Part shown: positions 5,749 to 13,843 of the stretch, one piece after another
How the letters are laid out: each line of letters starts with the position of its first letter
How positions within the stretch are numbered: the stretch's first letter is position 1
Source: a virus
Strand: one strand, 5' to 3'
Length of the DNA: 29,990 bases
Virus record (IMG/VR): IMGVR_UViG_3300044825_000054
Span: 1-29,990 of that record
Position numbers and translations under genes: made by a program
The notes under the pieces: generated by a model
The model's input: only the letters and a program-made list of their open reading frames with translations
What the model was told of the DNA's origin: nothing
The model's database searches: none

Positions 5749-7124
5749 TACGCTGCATACCTCACAATCACGATACCTGAACCGCCGGATGCTACTGCTG
5801 ATGTGTTTGCGCCTTTACCACCTGCGCCACCGCCAGTATTAGCAGTTCCAGCAACAGCATTAGTTGTATTAGAACCACCATTACCGCCACCACCTGAACC
5901 ACCAGTACCACCGTTAGCAGTTCCTTCACCGCCACCACCGCCACCGCCTGCATAAGTTACTGATGAACCAGTAATAGCGACTGCAACTCCTGCTCCACCA
6001 TTTCCACCAACAGAAGATGGGCTAACGCTACCGCCGACGGCTCCTGCGCCACCACCGCCACCAGAGTTACCTACAGCAACGGTGCTTTCATTTCCACCTG
6101 CATAACCTTGATTAGCAGTTCCCGCTCCACCAACTCTTTGTGTGGAAGAACTGTTACCACCTGCACCACCACCAGAACCACCAGCGCTACCATCTACGTT
6201 TGTGTTTCCACCTTTACCGCCACCTGTAGATGTAATGGTTGTTATTCCAGTTCCAGATAAAGAAGAATCTGAACCGTTAGAAGTTGATGAGCCACCTGCT
6301 CCGATAGTTACTGTGTAAGCAGTATCTTTTAGAACGGATATTGCTGATTCTAATGAACCACCACCACCTGTTGCAGTAACTGTAGAGCGAAGACCACCCG
6401 CACCACCGCCACCGCAAGAGTTAGATGAACTTGTACTACCACTACCACCACCACCTGCTACTACTAGGTAGTCACAAGATAGATTCTTCTTTGGCGTGAA
6501 TGTGCCAGATGAGGTAAATGTATGAATCCAATATGTTCCATCAAATAGGATGCTATCTCCACCAGTAGCATATGGTGCGCTAGATGGAGCAGGGCTTACG
6601 CCTTCCTTTGCTATGCCATATAGGTAGAAGGTTGAGTATTGGACGAATGTAGATACTTCAGGCAATAAAGTGATTGAAGTTATTGCATTTGTACCAGTCC
6701 ATAATCCCGCTCTCATATACAACCAAGATTCCGTAGCGTTATTTTCCATAGCATCGTCAACACTTACGGATTTTTGATTTGAACTGGTGTAATTTGGAAT
6801 ATAAATTTCTTGGTTACCAAAAGTATTTGCTGTGGCTGTTGCTGCCGGCATATCGCCACGATAAATTGCAGATACACTTGTATTTGTTGTGCTTCCAGCC
6901 GCAGTACCACTTCCATTTAGTGCTCTAGTAGTATAATTATTTCCAGTATCTCCATTAAAACGAATCCATAATTCATCTCTTAGTTGACCAGAACGAGCAG
7001 AACGAGCAGATGCAACTACTTTCAAATCAGTATAAGTCTGCGGAATAGAGGTGAAGGTAACAGATGAGGCACCAGCAGCCCCTACTGTTATCTTTTCAAT
7101 TAAGGTGTACGTCTCATTAGCCAT
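5748..7124 (-). CDS. Glycine-rich tail adhesin with duplicated N-terminal tail domain
   Basis: 458 residues in two parts. Residues 1-175 form a beta-rich module (TFTSIPQTYTDLKVVASAR ... FNGDTGNNYT ... FYLYGIAKEG) that also forms the next two tail genes at 7661 and 8245. Residues about 200-458 are a glycine-rich domain opening with DYLVVAGGGGSG and containing many GGGGAGG-type runs, with SGIVIVRY at the end. Gly-rich domains of this type are known receptor-binding tips in tail proteins (for example polyglycine-sandwich adhesins). I infer that this protein contacts the host surface. It overlaps the HNH gene stop by one base. Confidence 0.78.
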   Translation of the reverse strand: MANETYTLIEKITVGAAGASSVTFTSIPQTYTDLKVVASARSARSGQLRDELWIRFNGDTGNNYTTRALNGSGTAAGSTTNTSVSAIYRGDMPAATATANTFGNQEIYIPNYTSSNQKSVSVDDAMENNATESWLYMRAGLWTGTNAITSITLLPEVSTFVQYSTFYLYGIAKEGVSPAPSSAPYATGGDSILFDGTYWIHTFTSSGTFTPKKNLSCDYLVVAGGGGSGSTSSSNSCGGGGAGGLRSTVTATGGGGSLESAISVLKDTAYTVTIGAGGSSTSNGSDSSLSGTGITTITSTGGGKGGNTNVDGSAGGSGGGAGGNSSSTQRVGGAGTANQGYAGGNESTVAVGNSGGGGGAGAVGGSVSPSSVGGNGGAGVAVAITGSSVTYAGGGGGGGEGTANGGTGGSGGGGNGGSNTTNAVAGTANTGGGAGGKGANTSAVASGGSGIVIVRYAA

Positions 7125-7651
7125 TATCTGACTCCCATCTTTTCTTCACGCTTCCGTGCAATCTGATTCTTTTGGCAAGGAATACACATTTTCTTACCGC
7201 TTTTATACGTAATCACATTTTCCTCTGTCCAGGGATGTAGGTTATTTCTACAAAAGCCAATATTCTCTCTGACGTTAGCACCTATTTTTATATTTTCATC
7301 TCTGGTTATTAGCCTTAGATGGTAAGGATTATAGCACCTGCGATGCTGACAGTTGTTTCCATTGACACAAGCCTTAGGGTTATGACAAGAATGGTCAACT
7401 ACCATATCCTTAGGTATTGCCCCATAAGTAAAGTAATATGAAACCCTATGAACAAGTAATCCGTAAAGTTTATTGTCTACATTTCTTCTAGCAATTCCAT
7501 ATCCTTCAGGAGATATAGGAGTTTCCCATAGCCAGCACTCTTTATAGTCCAAAGCATTTACATTATTGAACATTCTTTCAAGTAAATCCCAACTTGCCAA
7601 ACCTTCCTTTATTGCAGGCTTTATAGATTTGGTAGGAGTCTTTATTGCCAT
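7124..7651 (-). CDS. Free-standing HNH homing endonuclease
   Basis: 175 residues. ECWLWETPISPEGYGIARR, then HRVSYYFTYG, then VVDHSCHNPKACVN and CYNPYHLRLITRDENI is the HNH_3-type homing nuclease layout: His87 as general base, Asn108 and His111 as the remaining HNH residues, and Cys95, Cys101 and Cys106 probably binding structural zinc. A second Cys/His cluster (FCRNNLHP; MCIPCQK) follows and may bind DNA. No intron is evident. It lies between two paralogous tail genes, a typical place for a selfish intergenic nuclease. It probably nicks or cuts a related phage's tail locus. Confidence 0.88.
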   Translation of the reverse strand: MAIKTPTKSIKPAIKEGLASWDLLERMFNNVNALDYKECWLWETPISPEGYGIARRNVDNKLYGLLVHRVSYYFTYGAIPKDMVVDHSCHNPKACVNGNNCQHRRCYNPYHLRLITRDENIKIGANVRENIGFCRNNLHPWTEENVITYKSGKKMCIPCQKNQIARKREEKMGVR

Positions 7652-7660
7652 AGTATCTCC

Positions 7661-8188
7661 CTATTCAGCCTTTATTCCGTAAAGTGAAAATGTTGAACCT
7701 GATGCAAATTGCGCTCCCGATTGGAAACAAGATAAACTGATAGATGTTATCGCGCTTGTACTTCTCCAAAGGCCAGCAGTTGCGCTAACTTGTCCAGTTG
7801 TTGTAGTGCTAGAACCTCTACTTACAGTTGTTTTATTTGTTGTTGTGTTTGAATAATTTTGGATATTTATTATTCCAGGTGTGAAAATTCCCGAAGTAAT
7901 GTTGGCTGCGGCAAAAGTTACATCCGATATATAACTTACATTTGAACTTCTGCCGGAAGTTGCTGCTGTTCCGCTTCCGTTTAGATAAGTGTAAGAATAA
8001 TTATTTCCAGTATCAGAATTGAATCTTAGTAAAGAATAATCTTCATTAGATGCTGCTGTTGACCTAATATTTATTACTAAAACCAAATCAGTATATGTGC
8101 CAGAAATGCTGGAGAAAGTAACAGTAGTAGTATTACTACCTAGCGTTTGTGTCGCAATCTGACTATAGGTTACGGTCAAGACAATCAC
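7661..8188 (-). CDS. Tail protein, paralogue of the adhesin N-terminal module
   Basis: About 175 residues: TVTFSSISGTYTDLVLVINI, LLRFNSDTGNNYSYTYLNGSG, AGLWRSTSAITSISL and a closing FSLYGIKAE. These match, in the same order, segments of the 5748-7124 adhesin and the 8245-8796 gene, so the three are paralogues. The start is uncertain: TTG 8191, GTG 8188 and TTG 8179 are all possible after GAAAGGG, and the last gives a natural-looking MTVTYSQIATQ. GTG 8188 also overlaps the stop of an 18-codon reading frame upstream. Function inferred: structural fibre or tail-tip component. Confidence 0.7.
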   Translation of the reverse strand: MIVLTVTYSQIATQTLGSNTTTVTFSSISGTYTDLVLVINIRSTAASNEDYSLLRFNSDTGNNYSYTYLNGSGTAATSGRSSNVSYISDVTFAAANITSGIFTPGIINIQNYSNTTTNKTTVSRGSSTTTTGQVSATAGLWRSTSAITSISLSCFQSGAQFASGSTFSLYGIKAE

Positions 8189-8241
8189 CAACCCTTTCGG
8201 TTATTGTCGGCTAGATGAATTACAGAGTAATTTGTCAGCAT
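8185..8241 (-). other. Possible 18-codon leader reading frame
   Basis: ATG at 8241 preceded by GGAGAG reads MLTNYSVIHLADNNRKGW and stops at a TGA overlapping the GTG of the next tail gene (GTGA). The ribosome site and overlap resemble a coupling leader or a vestige of a degraded gene. It is too short to trust as a protein. Confidence 0.3.
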
Positions 8242-8244
8242 TGG

Positions 8245-8796
8245 TTACTCTCCTTTGATTCCGTATAGGGCAAGAGTGGAATACTGAACAAAGGAACCTG
8301 AACCCGCATATATTGTTACTTGATTTACCGCGCTAGTACTGCGCCAATTACCAGAAGATAATGCAATTTGCCCAGAACCATTAGCATCTACACCGCCTAA
8401 ATTTCTAATAGTTTTGAATTTATTGGTATTTGCATAGTCAAGTATGTCAGTAACATAGCCACCAAATTCAGAAGTATAGACAATGTGTTGTATATTCATA
8501 CCACTTGTTTGTGCGCTAGACGAAACAGTTGAACCATTGCCATTTATTTGATGTGCTGAATAATTTGTATTACTTGAAGCATCACCATTAAATGTAATAG
8601 AAGTCCAGTTATTTGCAACAGTTTGTTTCAGTATTCCTCTTATTTGTAAATGTGTATAAGTTGCTGGTATAGAACTGAAACTAATACTAGATGCACCACC
8701 TGAACCAACAGTTACAGTTGCAATAGACTCAAAAGATGTAGGTAGCGAATAACGAGAATAGTTCTGAGAAGCCCAGATGCCTAGGATTGGACTCAC
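8245..8796 (-). CDS. Tail protein, third paralogous module
   Basis: 183 residues starting MSPILGIWASQNYSRYS, an N-terminus seen in many uncultured phage tail proteins (PILGIxAS). It is followed by ATVTVGSGGASSISFSSIPA, TYTHLQI, SITFNGDASSNTNYS, SSGNWRSTSAVNQVTIY and LALYGIKGE. The second half is the same module as in the genes at 7661 and 5748. The short hydrophobic N-terminal element is unique to this copy and may be the attachment point to the tail. It overlaps its upstream neighbour by four bases (ATGA). Confidence 0.75.
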   Translation of the reverse strand: MSPILGIWASQNYSRYSLPTSFESIATVTVGSGGASSISFSSIPATYTHLQIRGILKQTVANNWTSITFNGDASSNTNYSAHQINGNGSTVSSSAQTSGMNIQHIVYTSEFGGYVTDILDYANTNKFKTIRNLGGVDANGSGQIALSSGNWRSTSAVNQVTIYAGSGSFVQYSTLALYGIKGE

Positions 8797-9161
8797 GCTA
8801 TATCACCTACTGCATACCAAGAATCGGTATCTCTCTTGATTAGGGTCATTGCTGAATACTGCGCTCTGCATTTAGGAGAAGCAGAAGTAGCGCCAGTTGA
8901 TACAACAGTTGTAGTTCCAGGAGTTGCAGCGCTGACAGTTACCTGCCCTGCTCCAATCTGGATAATGTTCAACTGAGTTCCAATAGGAAATGCTGTAGTA
9001 GCATTGGTTGGAATGCTTACTGTAATCGCAGCAGCATTGCTTGCTGTAACCAACTTGTTATCAGCATCAGCAAGTACGAAGGTATAGGTAGTACCTGTTT
9101 GTGCGTTGAATGCTAAAGCAGCACTAGCCGATGCTGTACCGCCAACTAAACCTGCACTCAT
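8793..9161 (-). CDS. Tail protein, copy of the C-terminal module of the 285-aa protein
   Basis: 122 residues. From about residue 21 it reads TGTTYTFVLADADNKLVTAS, then TVSIPTNATTAFPIGTQLNI, IGAGQVTV, RAQYSAMTLIKRDTDSWYAV and GDIA. The same order of segments forms the last 100 residues of the 9481-10338 protein, so one arose from the other by duplication. Predicted beta-strand-rich, and likely part of the fibre or tail-tip assembly. Its stop overlaps the next gene's start and its own start overlaps the previous stop, consistent with a polycistronic mRNA. Confidence 0.72.
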   Translation of the reverse strand: MSAGLVGGTASASAALAFNAQTGTTYTFVLADADNKLVTASNAAAITVSIPTNATTAFPIGTQLNIIQIGAGQVTVSAATPGTTTVVSTGATSASPKCRAQYSAMTLIKRDTDSWYAVGDIA

Positions 9162-9481
9162 TAGTTACCCTCGCTTCCGTAAGCATTGAAAGAAGATGTA
9201 CCAGTCGTTGAATAGACGGTAATCACATCTGTATTAGCCAAGGTTAGTCCACCTTGGATTGTCAAGAAAGCACCGCTTGGCACCTGTACACCATAAGCAA
9301 TGTAGTGTTGGTTAGCCAAGGCTGCACCAGCAGGTCTTACAGCAATTCTAATTGTATCTGCTGCACCGCCAGTATTTGCTACCTGTAGCGTCGATACGAT
9401 AGTTGCGCTAGTTGCTGTATAGAGCGTAGTAGCAGTAGCAGCGCTAGGTGCGCTCTGTGCTAAGACTTTATATGTAGGCAT
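9161..9481 (-). CDS. Conserved phage tail-associated beta protein
   Basis: 106 residues: YKVLAQSAPSAATATTLYTA, TIVSTLQVANTGGAADTIRI, AVRPAGAALANQHYIAYGV and DVITVYSTTGTSSFNAYGSE. This type, with its RPAGAALANxHYI signature, is widespread in tail clusters of phages and prophages and is usually annotated as hypothetical or tail protein. It looks like a single all-beta domain. Function beyond structural is unknown. It abuts both neighbours at TAATG overlaps. Confidence 0.75.
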   Translation of the reverse strand: MPTYKVLAQSAPSAATATTLYTATSATIVSTLQVANTGGAADTIRIAVRPAGAALANQHYIAYGVQVPSGAFLTIQGGLTLANTDVITVYSTTGTSSFNAYGSEGN

Positions 9482-10338
9482 TAGGATAGGTCTCCAATCA
9501 CAGTCCAGGAATCTGTACCGACTTTGATAATGCTTGCTGCCGAATATTGCGCTCTAGTAACCGGAGCGGTTGCAGTGGCTCCAGTTGAGGTAATAGTTAC
9601 TCCTGCTGCTCCTTGGATAGTAACTTGGCCCGCTCCTAATTGTTGTATATTTACAACAGAACCAGTTGGGTAGGCAACTGAAGAGTTTAGTGGCACAGTC
9701 AAAGCAATCGCTGCTGCGTTATTCAAAGTTACTAACTTATCTTTATCAGATAGAACTAATGTATATGTAGTTCCAGTTAGAGCATTTGTTGTTACTAACG
9801 CTGGGTCATTCCAAGATACCGCAGTTCCATTAGTTGTTAGATATTTGCCAGAGTTACCTGTTTGGTTTGGATAAGCAGAAGCCCACTTGACTCCCAATGT
9901 TTCGGCAGAGTCAGCAGTGAGGACTGTTCCGTTAGTTCCTACTGCAAGGTTATCTGCAGCACCTGCTGCGCTACCTGCAATCAAATCACCTTTTGCTGTT
10001 ATTAGTGTTGCCGGTAAGGTGGCATTGAAGTAAGTCAAATCATCTGAGGTTAGTACGTGACGTACTGTTGCACCAGAACTATGAGCAATAGCACTAGTTC
10101 CCGCTTGTTGTCTTACAATCGTAAACGAGTCGCCAGAGTTGGCAGTAGCAAAGACAATTTCTTCGCTTGTTGTATCTGGGTCAATGGCTAATGTAAATTG
10201 GTCTACGTTACCTGCAGCCAAGGTAACTCCACCTAGAAGGCCAGAGCCGGTACCTGTGGCTACCGTTATCGTAGTACCAGTGGCACCGATACTAGATGCC
10301 AGCGTTGTCTCAACGCTGATGCTGGAGTATTTTCTCAT
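9481..10338 (-). CDS. Multidomain tail/fibre protein
   Basis: 285 residues in three blocks. The N-terminal block (to about 100) contains GDSFTIVRQQAGTSAIAHSS and GATVRHVLTSDD, a domain common at the start of tail fibre proteins. The middle (about 110-155) has LITAKGDLIAGSAAGAADNL and GTNGTVLTADSAETLGVKWA, the repeat seen in many long fibres. The C-terminal 100 residues are the module repeated as the separate 122-aa gene at 8793. The N-terminal block may attach to the tail and the C-terminal module be distal, by analogy. No catalytic motif is visible. Confidence 0.77.
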   Translation of the reverse strand: MRKYSSISVETTLASSIGATGTTITVATGTGSGLLGGVTLAAGNVDQFTLAIDPDTTSEEIVFATANSGDSFTIVRQQAGTSAIAHSSGATVRHVLTSDDLTYFNATLPATLITAKGDLIAGSAAGAADNLAVGTNGTVLTADSAETLGVKWASAYPNQTGNSGKYLTTNGTAVSWNDPALVTTNALTGTTYTLVLSDKDKLVTLNNAAAIALTVPLNSSVAYPTGSVVNIQQLGAGQVTIQGAAGVTITSTGATATAPVTRAQYSAASIIKVGTDSWTVIGDLS

Positions 10339-10347
10339 TATCTTTCC

Positions 10348-11250
10348 TTAGCGAGATAGGTGGATACGGATTGGGAATTGGTCAGATAACTTCAATGCTT
10401 CCTCCTGAAGTCTCTGTTGGAACAAGGCAAAGACATATCTGGATACTGAAGAACCCGCAGATGCTGGAATCTTTGTATCGTTCAAGTCTGCTTCTGCAGA
10501 AGATAGATTGATTCGACCAGCATCCAAGAACGAAAGCAGACGGTAACAGGCACCATAAACAACAACATCTTGACAAGAGTCAGGTAACCCTGTGACATCA
10601 ACAAAATCATCTGTATTGGAATCCATAATATCTGGAACCATTGTGTACCAAATCTTTACAGTACGACCAGGCTGAATGTTCTCATAGATATTGATAGTCT
10701 TCTGAGTATTGAATGTTGGCGTATTTGCTAGTGGGTCAAATCTCCACTTGCGGATAGGTAGCCACTCAAGTGATGAACCCGTGGTCTGCCAAGACATATA
10801 TAGAACTTCTCGGCAATCATCAGGCAGTGGATAGGTTACTTGCGATGCGTTGAAAGTAAGAGTAGTTGAGCCAACAGCAAATAATTTAGGATAAAACGAA
10901 CGAATAGTATCGTTGATAGCCTTCTTAATTGTGACTCTAGGAAATGTTGGAGCCAAAGTAATCTGTGCATATTGGCTATGAGGTGAAGCAGTAGTTCCAA
11001 GGTATCCTCTACCAAACCCTGGTGCAACTACTAGAGCGTTATTAGCCTTGTCAAAAGAATCAATCCAGATTAGTTCATCATCAATCTCAATAATACCTTT
11101 GGCTAAGTTAGATGCTGAACCTGCGTTTATAGTGGTGGATGTAGTAGTCAAGCCATTCGCATTTGTCACATAGGTGATGCGGTCTTGGCGCAGTGTGTAG
11201 CCCTGCAGATTACTCTTGACCTCATCTACCAACTGGTCGAATGTAGGCAT
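10348..11250 (-). CDS. Head-tail adaptor / connector-like protein
   Basis: 300 residues. It starts with a helix (TFDQLVDEVKSNLQGY), has a beta insert with IIEIDDELIWIDSFD and RGYLGTTASPHSQYA, then TIKKAINDTIRSFYPKLFAV. The C-terminal half has DSCQDVVVYGACYRLLSFLD, the helical pattern of adaptor proteins that dock under the portal ring (T7 gp11 / P22 gp4-type fold is my inference). The insert resembles a domain also seen in tail fibre proteins. Its place between fibre genes and the glycosyltransferase is unusual, but no better adaptor candidate is present. Confidence 0.62.
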   Translation of the reverse strand: MPTFDQLVDEVKSNLQGYTLRQDRITYVTNANGLTTTSTTINAGSASNLAKGIIEIDDELIWIDSFDKANNALVVAPGFGRGYLGTTASPHSQYAQITLAPTFPRVTIKKAINDTIRSFYPKLFAVGSTTLTFNASQVTYPLPDDCREVLYMSWQTTGSSLEWLPIRKWRFDPLANTPTFNTQKTINIYENIQPGRTVKIWYTMVPDIMDSNTDDFVDVTGLPDSCQDVVVYGACYRLLSFLDAGRINLSSAEADLNDTKIPASAGSSVSRYVFALFQQRLQEEALKLSDQFPIRIHLSR

Positions 11251-12356
11251 TAGCCCTCCGTTATCTTCTCCTTGGCTTTCTCTATAGCCTCGGCTGCTTT
11301 TCCTTTTTCATACCAACCATCGCCCCATAGAGTCAGCAGGCGCTGGAAGTAATATTCATATTGCTTGGCGATTACATCTACGCCATAAGTCTCAACTGCT
11401 CTCTTGCGGATAGCAGCCCTATCTAAATTCTTTACATTTTGTGAAGCAAGGATAAATTCTTCTACGCTTCGGCATCTATAACCAGTAACACCTTGGACTA
11501 CAGTCTCTGTAAATGCACCCCAGTCTGTTGTGATTACTGGAGTTCCACAAGCCTGCGATTCAATGTTTACGTTACCGAATGGTTCTATATAAAGCGTTGG
11601 AACAAAGGTAGCAATAGCGCCACCCATAAGTTCTGCTCGCTTCTCAGGTCCAACAGGTCCGATGTACTCACCATAAGTTGGGATGTAATCACCAGGTCCT
11701 GCCATAATCAGTTTTGCACCTATCGTCTTGCAGATATGTGCTGCTACTTCAACGCCTTTTCTTGGAACCATTCTTCCAATGTAAAGGTAATAATCTCCAT
11801 CACCCTTACCGAGTGGGAACATATCAGGGTCTAAATATCCTGGAATTACCGCATCAAAGAACTGACCATCTACTGTCGCTGCGTTCTTGAACTGTGCATA
11901 GACTGCGTGCATCCAAGCGTATGATTCAAATACTCTGTACTGTGAAAATACTCCAGAGTATCCAACTCCGAACTCAACAGACATATGAGTTGGAAAAGCA
12001 TCTGCGATTGGCTTATGCGTAGCACCAGCAATCAAGCAGATAAAGTCTTGGTCTTTCAGACGCTTACGGATTTGCTTGATAGCATTTCCGTTGAACTTCT
12101 CCCAGTGAGGTAACTTGTAATCAAACGGTGCTTCTACATAGGGCTTCTTGCCTACTACGATTCTCCGTTGAGTCTCAGTTATACAAGGGATAAGTTCAGT
12201 TACAGTGGCTTCGTTTTCTTCGCCAGCATATAGATAAACCTCGTGACCAAGGTTTGTCATCATATTGCAGAACCTGCGTACCTTTTCGGTATAAGCGCAG
12301 TTAGCAAAATCTTTAGTTGTTTGGGTATGGGGCAGACTTACGACGTGGAATCTCAT
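11250..12356 (-). CDS. Glycosyltransferase, GT4-like (GT-B fold)
   Basis: 368 residues. The C-terminal half has YYLYIGRMVPRKGVEVAAH, then LIMAGPGD, then EPFGNVNIESQACGTPVITT, the E-x7-E nucleotide-sugar-binding motif of GT4 enzymes. The N-terminal half begins with a Rossmann-like strand (MRFHVVSLPH) and LGHEVYLYAG. It would transfer a sugar from a nucleotide-activated donor. It lies 12 bases after the GT25-like gene and downstream of the collagen-like gene on the same transcript, so a virion protein, especially the Thr-rich fibre, is a reasonable acceptor. Alternatives are modifying host surface glycans or phage DNA. Confidence 0.85.
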   Translation of the reverse strand: MRFHVVSLPHTQTTKDFANCAYTEKVRRFCNMMTNLGHEVYLYAGEENEATVTELIPCITETQRRIVVGKKPYVEAPFDYKLPHWEKFNGNAIKQIRKRLKDQDFICLIAGATHKPIADAFPTHMSVEFGVGYSGVFSQYRVFESYAWMHAVYAQFKNAATVDGQFFDAVIPGYLDPDMFPLGKGDGDYYLYIGRMVPRKGVEVAAHICKTIGAKLIMAGPGDYIPTYGEYIGPVGPEKRAELMGGAIATFVPTLYIEPFGNVNIESQACGTPVITTDWGAFTETVVQGVTGYRCRSVEEFILASQNVKNLDRAAIRKRAVETYGVDVIAKQYEYYFQRLLTLWGDGWYEKGKAAEAIEKAKEKITEG

Positions 12357-12368
12357 ACCACAACCTTA

Positions 12369-12938
12369 TCAGAAATACAAGTAGGTATAGTCAACCTCAT
12401 CGCCCAGCAAGTCGCTATATGAAGCGCCCTGATAGACCAAGGTAGGTCTAGCGGCGTAGGCAATGATTTCTTTATGCAGACTTGAGATGGCTACATCTAT
12501 ATGACCATCTACGCTCATAGCCCTTCTAATCAGCCTTGAGACGTATTCCTTCTTGACTGCATAGGCGTGGGTAGATGAAGACTCCACACTTCTAACCCAC
12601 TGGTTATTGACTGGTTCCTTCTGAAGTAGATGTGCTCCAAGATAAAGAATGTTCCAGTCTTGCGGGACTGAGTTCATAGCCTCTTCAAACTTCTTCTGGA
12701 AGTCATCTACGAAGATTGAGTCATCTTCAAAGACAAATATGGAGTCGCTTTTACACATACTCAATACTGAGACGTGGCTTAACTTACAACCAAGTTGTGG
12801 ATTCTCTGCCTCAACAGCACTAAATCTTTTATATTCAATACCAAGGGTTTTAGCCTGTTGGTCAAATCTTTCCATTCGGTCTTGCCGTCTATCAAGATTG
12901 ATGACGTAACTCTTTGGAAAATAATCGTTAAACTTCAC
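12369..12938 (-). CDS. Glycosyltransferase, GT25-like
   Basis: 189 residues with the GT25 pattern in order: [15 protein letters not shown] (11-25), [11 protein letters not shown] (49-59), the donor/metal-binding [12 protein letters not shown] (69-80), NILYLGAH (96-103) and STHAYAVKK (122-130). GT25 includes bacterial LPS galactosyltransferases and animal collagen galactosyltransferases. The start is GTG at 12938, overlapping the stop of the collagen-like gene by three bases, so the two proteins are made together. This makes the collagen-like fibre its most attractive acceptor, but that is inference. At 189 residues it is near the compact single-domain end of the family. Confidence 0.87.
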   Translation of the reverse strand: MKFNDYFPKSYVINLDRRQDRMERFDQQAKTLGIEYKRFSAVEAENPQLGCKLSHVSVLSMCKSDSIFVFEDDSIFVDDFQKKFEEAMNSVPQDWNILYLGAHLLQKEPVNNQWVRSVESSSTHAYAVKKEYVSRLIRRAMSVDGHIDVAISSLHKEIIAYAARPTLVYQGASYSDLLGDEVDYTYLYF

Positions 12939-13843
12939 ATACCACCAAGCATTAGAATATCTGGTAACGCTGTTGCGTTAGTTCCAGATGCACCTGTTGG
13001 ACCAGTAGCACCAGTTACTCCAGTGGCTCCCGCAGGGCCTGTGGCTCCTGTTGCTCCCACAGGACCTGTAGGTCCCGTAGCGCCTGTCGGTCCAATATCT
13101 CCTGCTGGCCCTTGAGGACCAGTCGCTCCAGTAGGTCCAATATCACCTGTTACTCCTTGCGGTCCTGTTGCTCCGACGGGGCCAGTTGCTCCCGCTGGAC
13201 CCGTAGGTCCTGTAGCACCGACATCACCTTGTGGGCCTTGAGGCCCTGTAGCGCCCGTAACGCCTGCTGGACCTGTTGGTCCGACATCTCCAGTAACTCC
13301 TTGTGGCCCAGTGGCTCCTACAGGCCCTGTAGCCCCTACAGGACCCGTTGCACCAGCAGGTCCGGTAGGACCTGTATCGCCAGTAACTCCTTGTGGACCT
13401 GTAGCGCCGACTGGACCGGTTGGACCAGTCTGACCTGCAGTACCTTGTGGACCGGTTGCTCCTGTTGCACCTACCGGACCAGTTGGTCCAGTCGCTCCCG
13501 TATCTCCTGTAACACCTTGAGGTCCTGTTGCGCCTGTAACTCCCGTTGCACCCGTTGGGCCTGTAGCGCCTGCGGGTCCGGTTGCTCCAGTCGTTCCTGT
13601 CGGGCCTGTAGCCCCAGTCGGACCAGTACTTCCTGTAACACCTGTTGCTCCTGACGGACCAGTAGCACCTGTTGGTCCTGTCGCGCCAGTTGCACCGACG
13701 CCAGTTGGACCAGTTGCACCGGCAGGGCCAGTTGGTCCTGTAGGACCGGTGACTCCTGGTGTTCCTTGTGGTCCTTGGTCGTTTGAAAATTCTACGCCAA
13801 CTTGAGGTGTGATGGATTCAATTACGATGATTGTTGGTGTCAC
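12935..13843 (-). CDS. Collagen-like fibre protein with Thr-rich G-X-Y repeats
   Basis: 302 residues. After 23 N-terminal residues (ending GVEFSNDQ), G-X-Y triplets run from Gly24 to about residue 287 with at least one interruption (GPTGVGATG, where one residue is missing). X-Y is dominated by P-T, A-T, P-A, V-T and P-Q. The Y-position Thr bias is as in bacterial collagens such as BclA, where Thr is O-glycosylated. Such regions form triple-helical rods, so a virion fibre or stalk is likely. The tail ([15 protein letters not shown]) is short and could nucleate trimers or bind a partner. The DNA is internally repetitive and GC-richer than neighbours, allowing repeat-number change. Confidence 0.88.
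   Translation of the reverse strand: MTPTIIVIESITPQVGVEFSNDQGPQGTPGVTGPTGPTGPAGATGPTGVGATGATGPTGATGPSGATGVTGSTGPTGATGPTGTTGATGPAGATGPTGATGVTGATGPQGVTGDTGATGPTGPVGATGATGPQGTAGQTGPTGPVGATGPQGVTGDTGPTGPAGATGPVGATGPVGATGPQGVTGDVGPTGPAGVTGATGPQGPQGDVGATGPTGPAGATGPVGATGPQGVTGDIGPTGATGPQGPAGDIGPTGATGPTGPVGATGATGPAGATGVTGATGPTGASGTNATALPDILMLGGM

Noticed and set aside
5704-5955. Pro-rich plus-strand frame opposite the Gly-rich domain
   Set aside because: GGN codons read backwards give Pro codons; it is a shadow of the adhesin gene.
3005-11250. Tape-measure and frameshifted tail-assembly chaperone genes of long-tailed phages
   Set aside because: No long hydrophobic-helical gene and no pair of overlapping frames with a slippery site were found in the tail region.
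12795-13654. Two plus-strand frames rich in Pro/Val/Ala and Cys/Ser/Thr opposite the collagen-like gene
   Set aside because: They are the mirror of the G-X-Y repeat on the other strand; no ribosome site and no known protein pattern.
12960-13770. Repetitive DNA that might look like a CRISPR or tandem repeat array
   Set aside because: The periodicity is 9 bases and matches G-X-Y codons; there are no uniform repeats with unique spacers.
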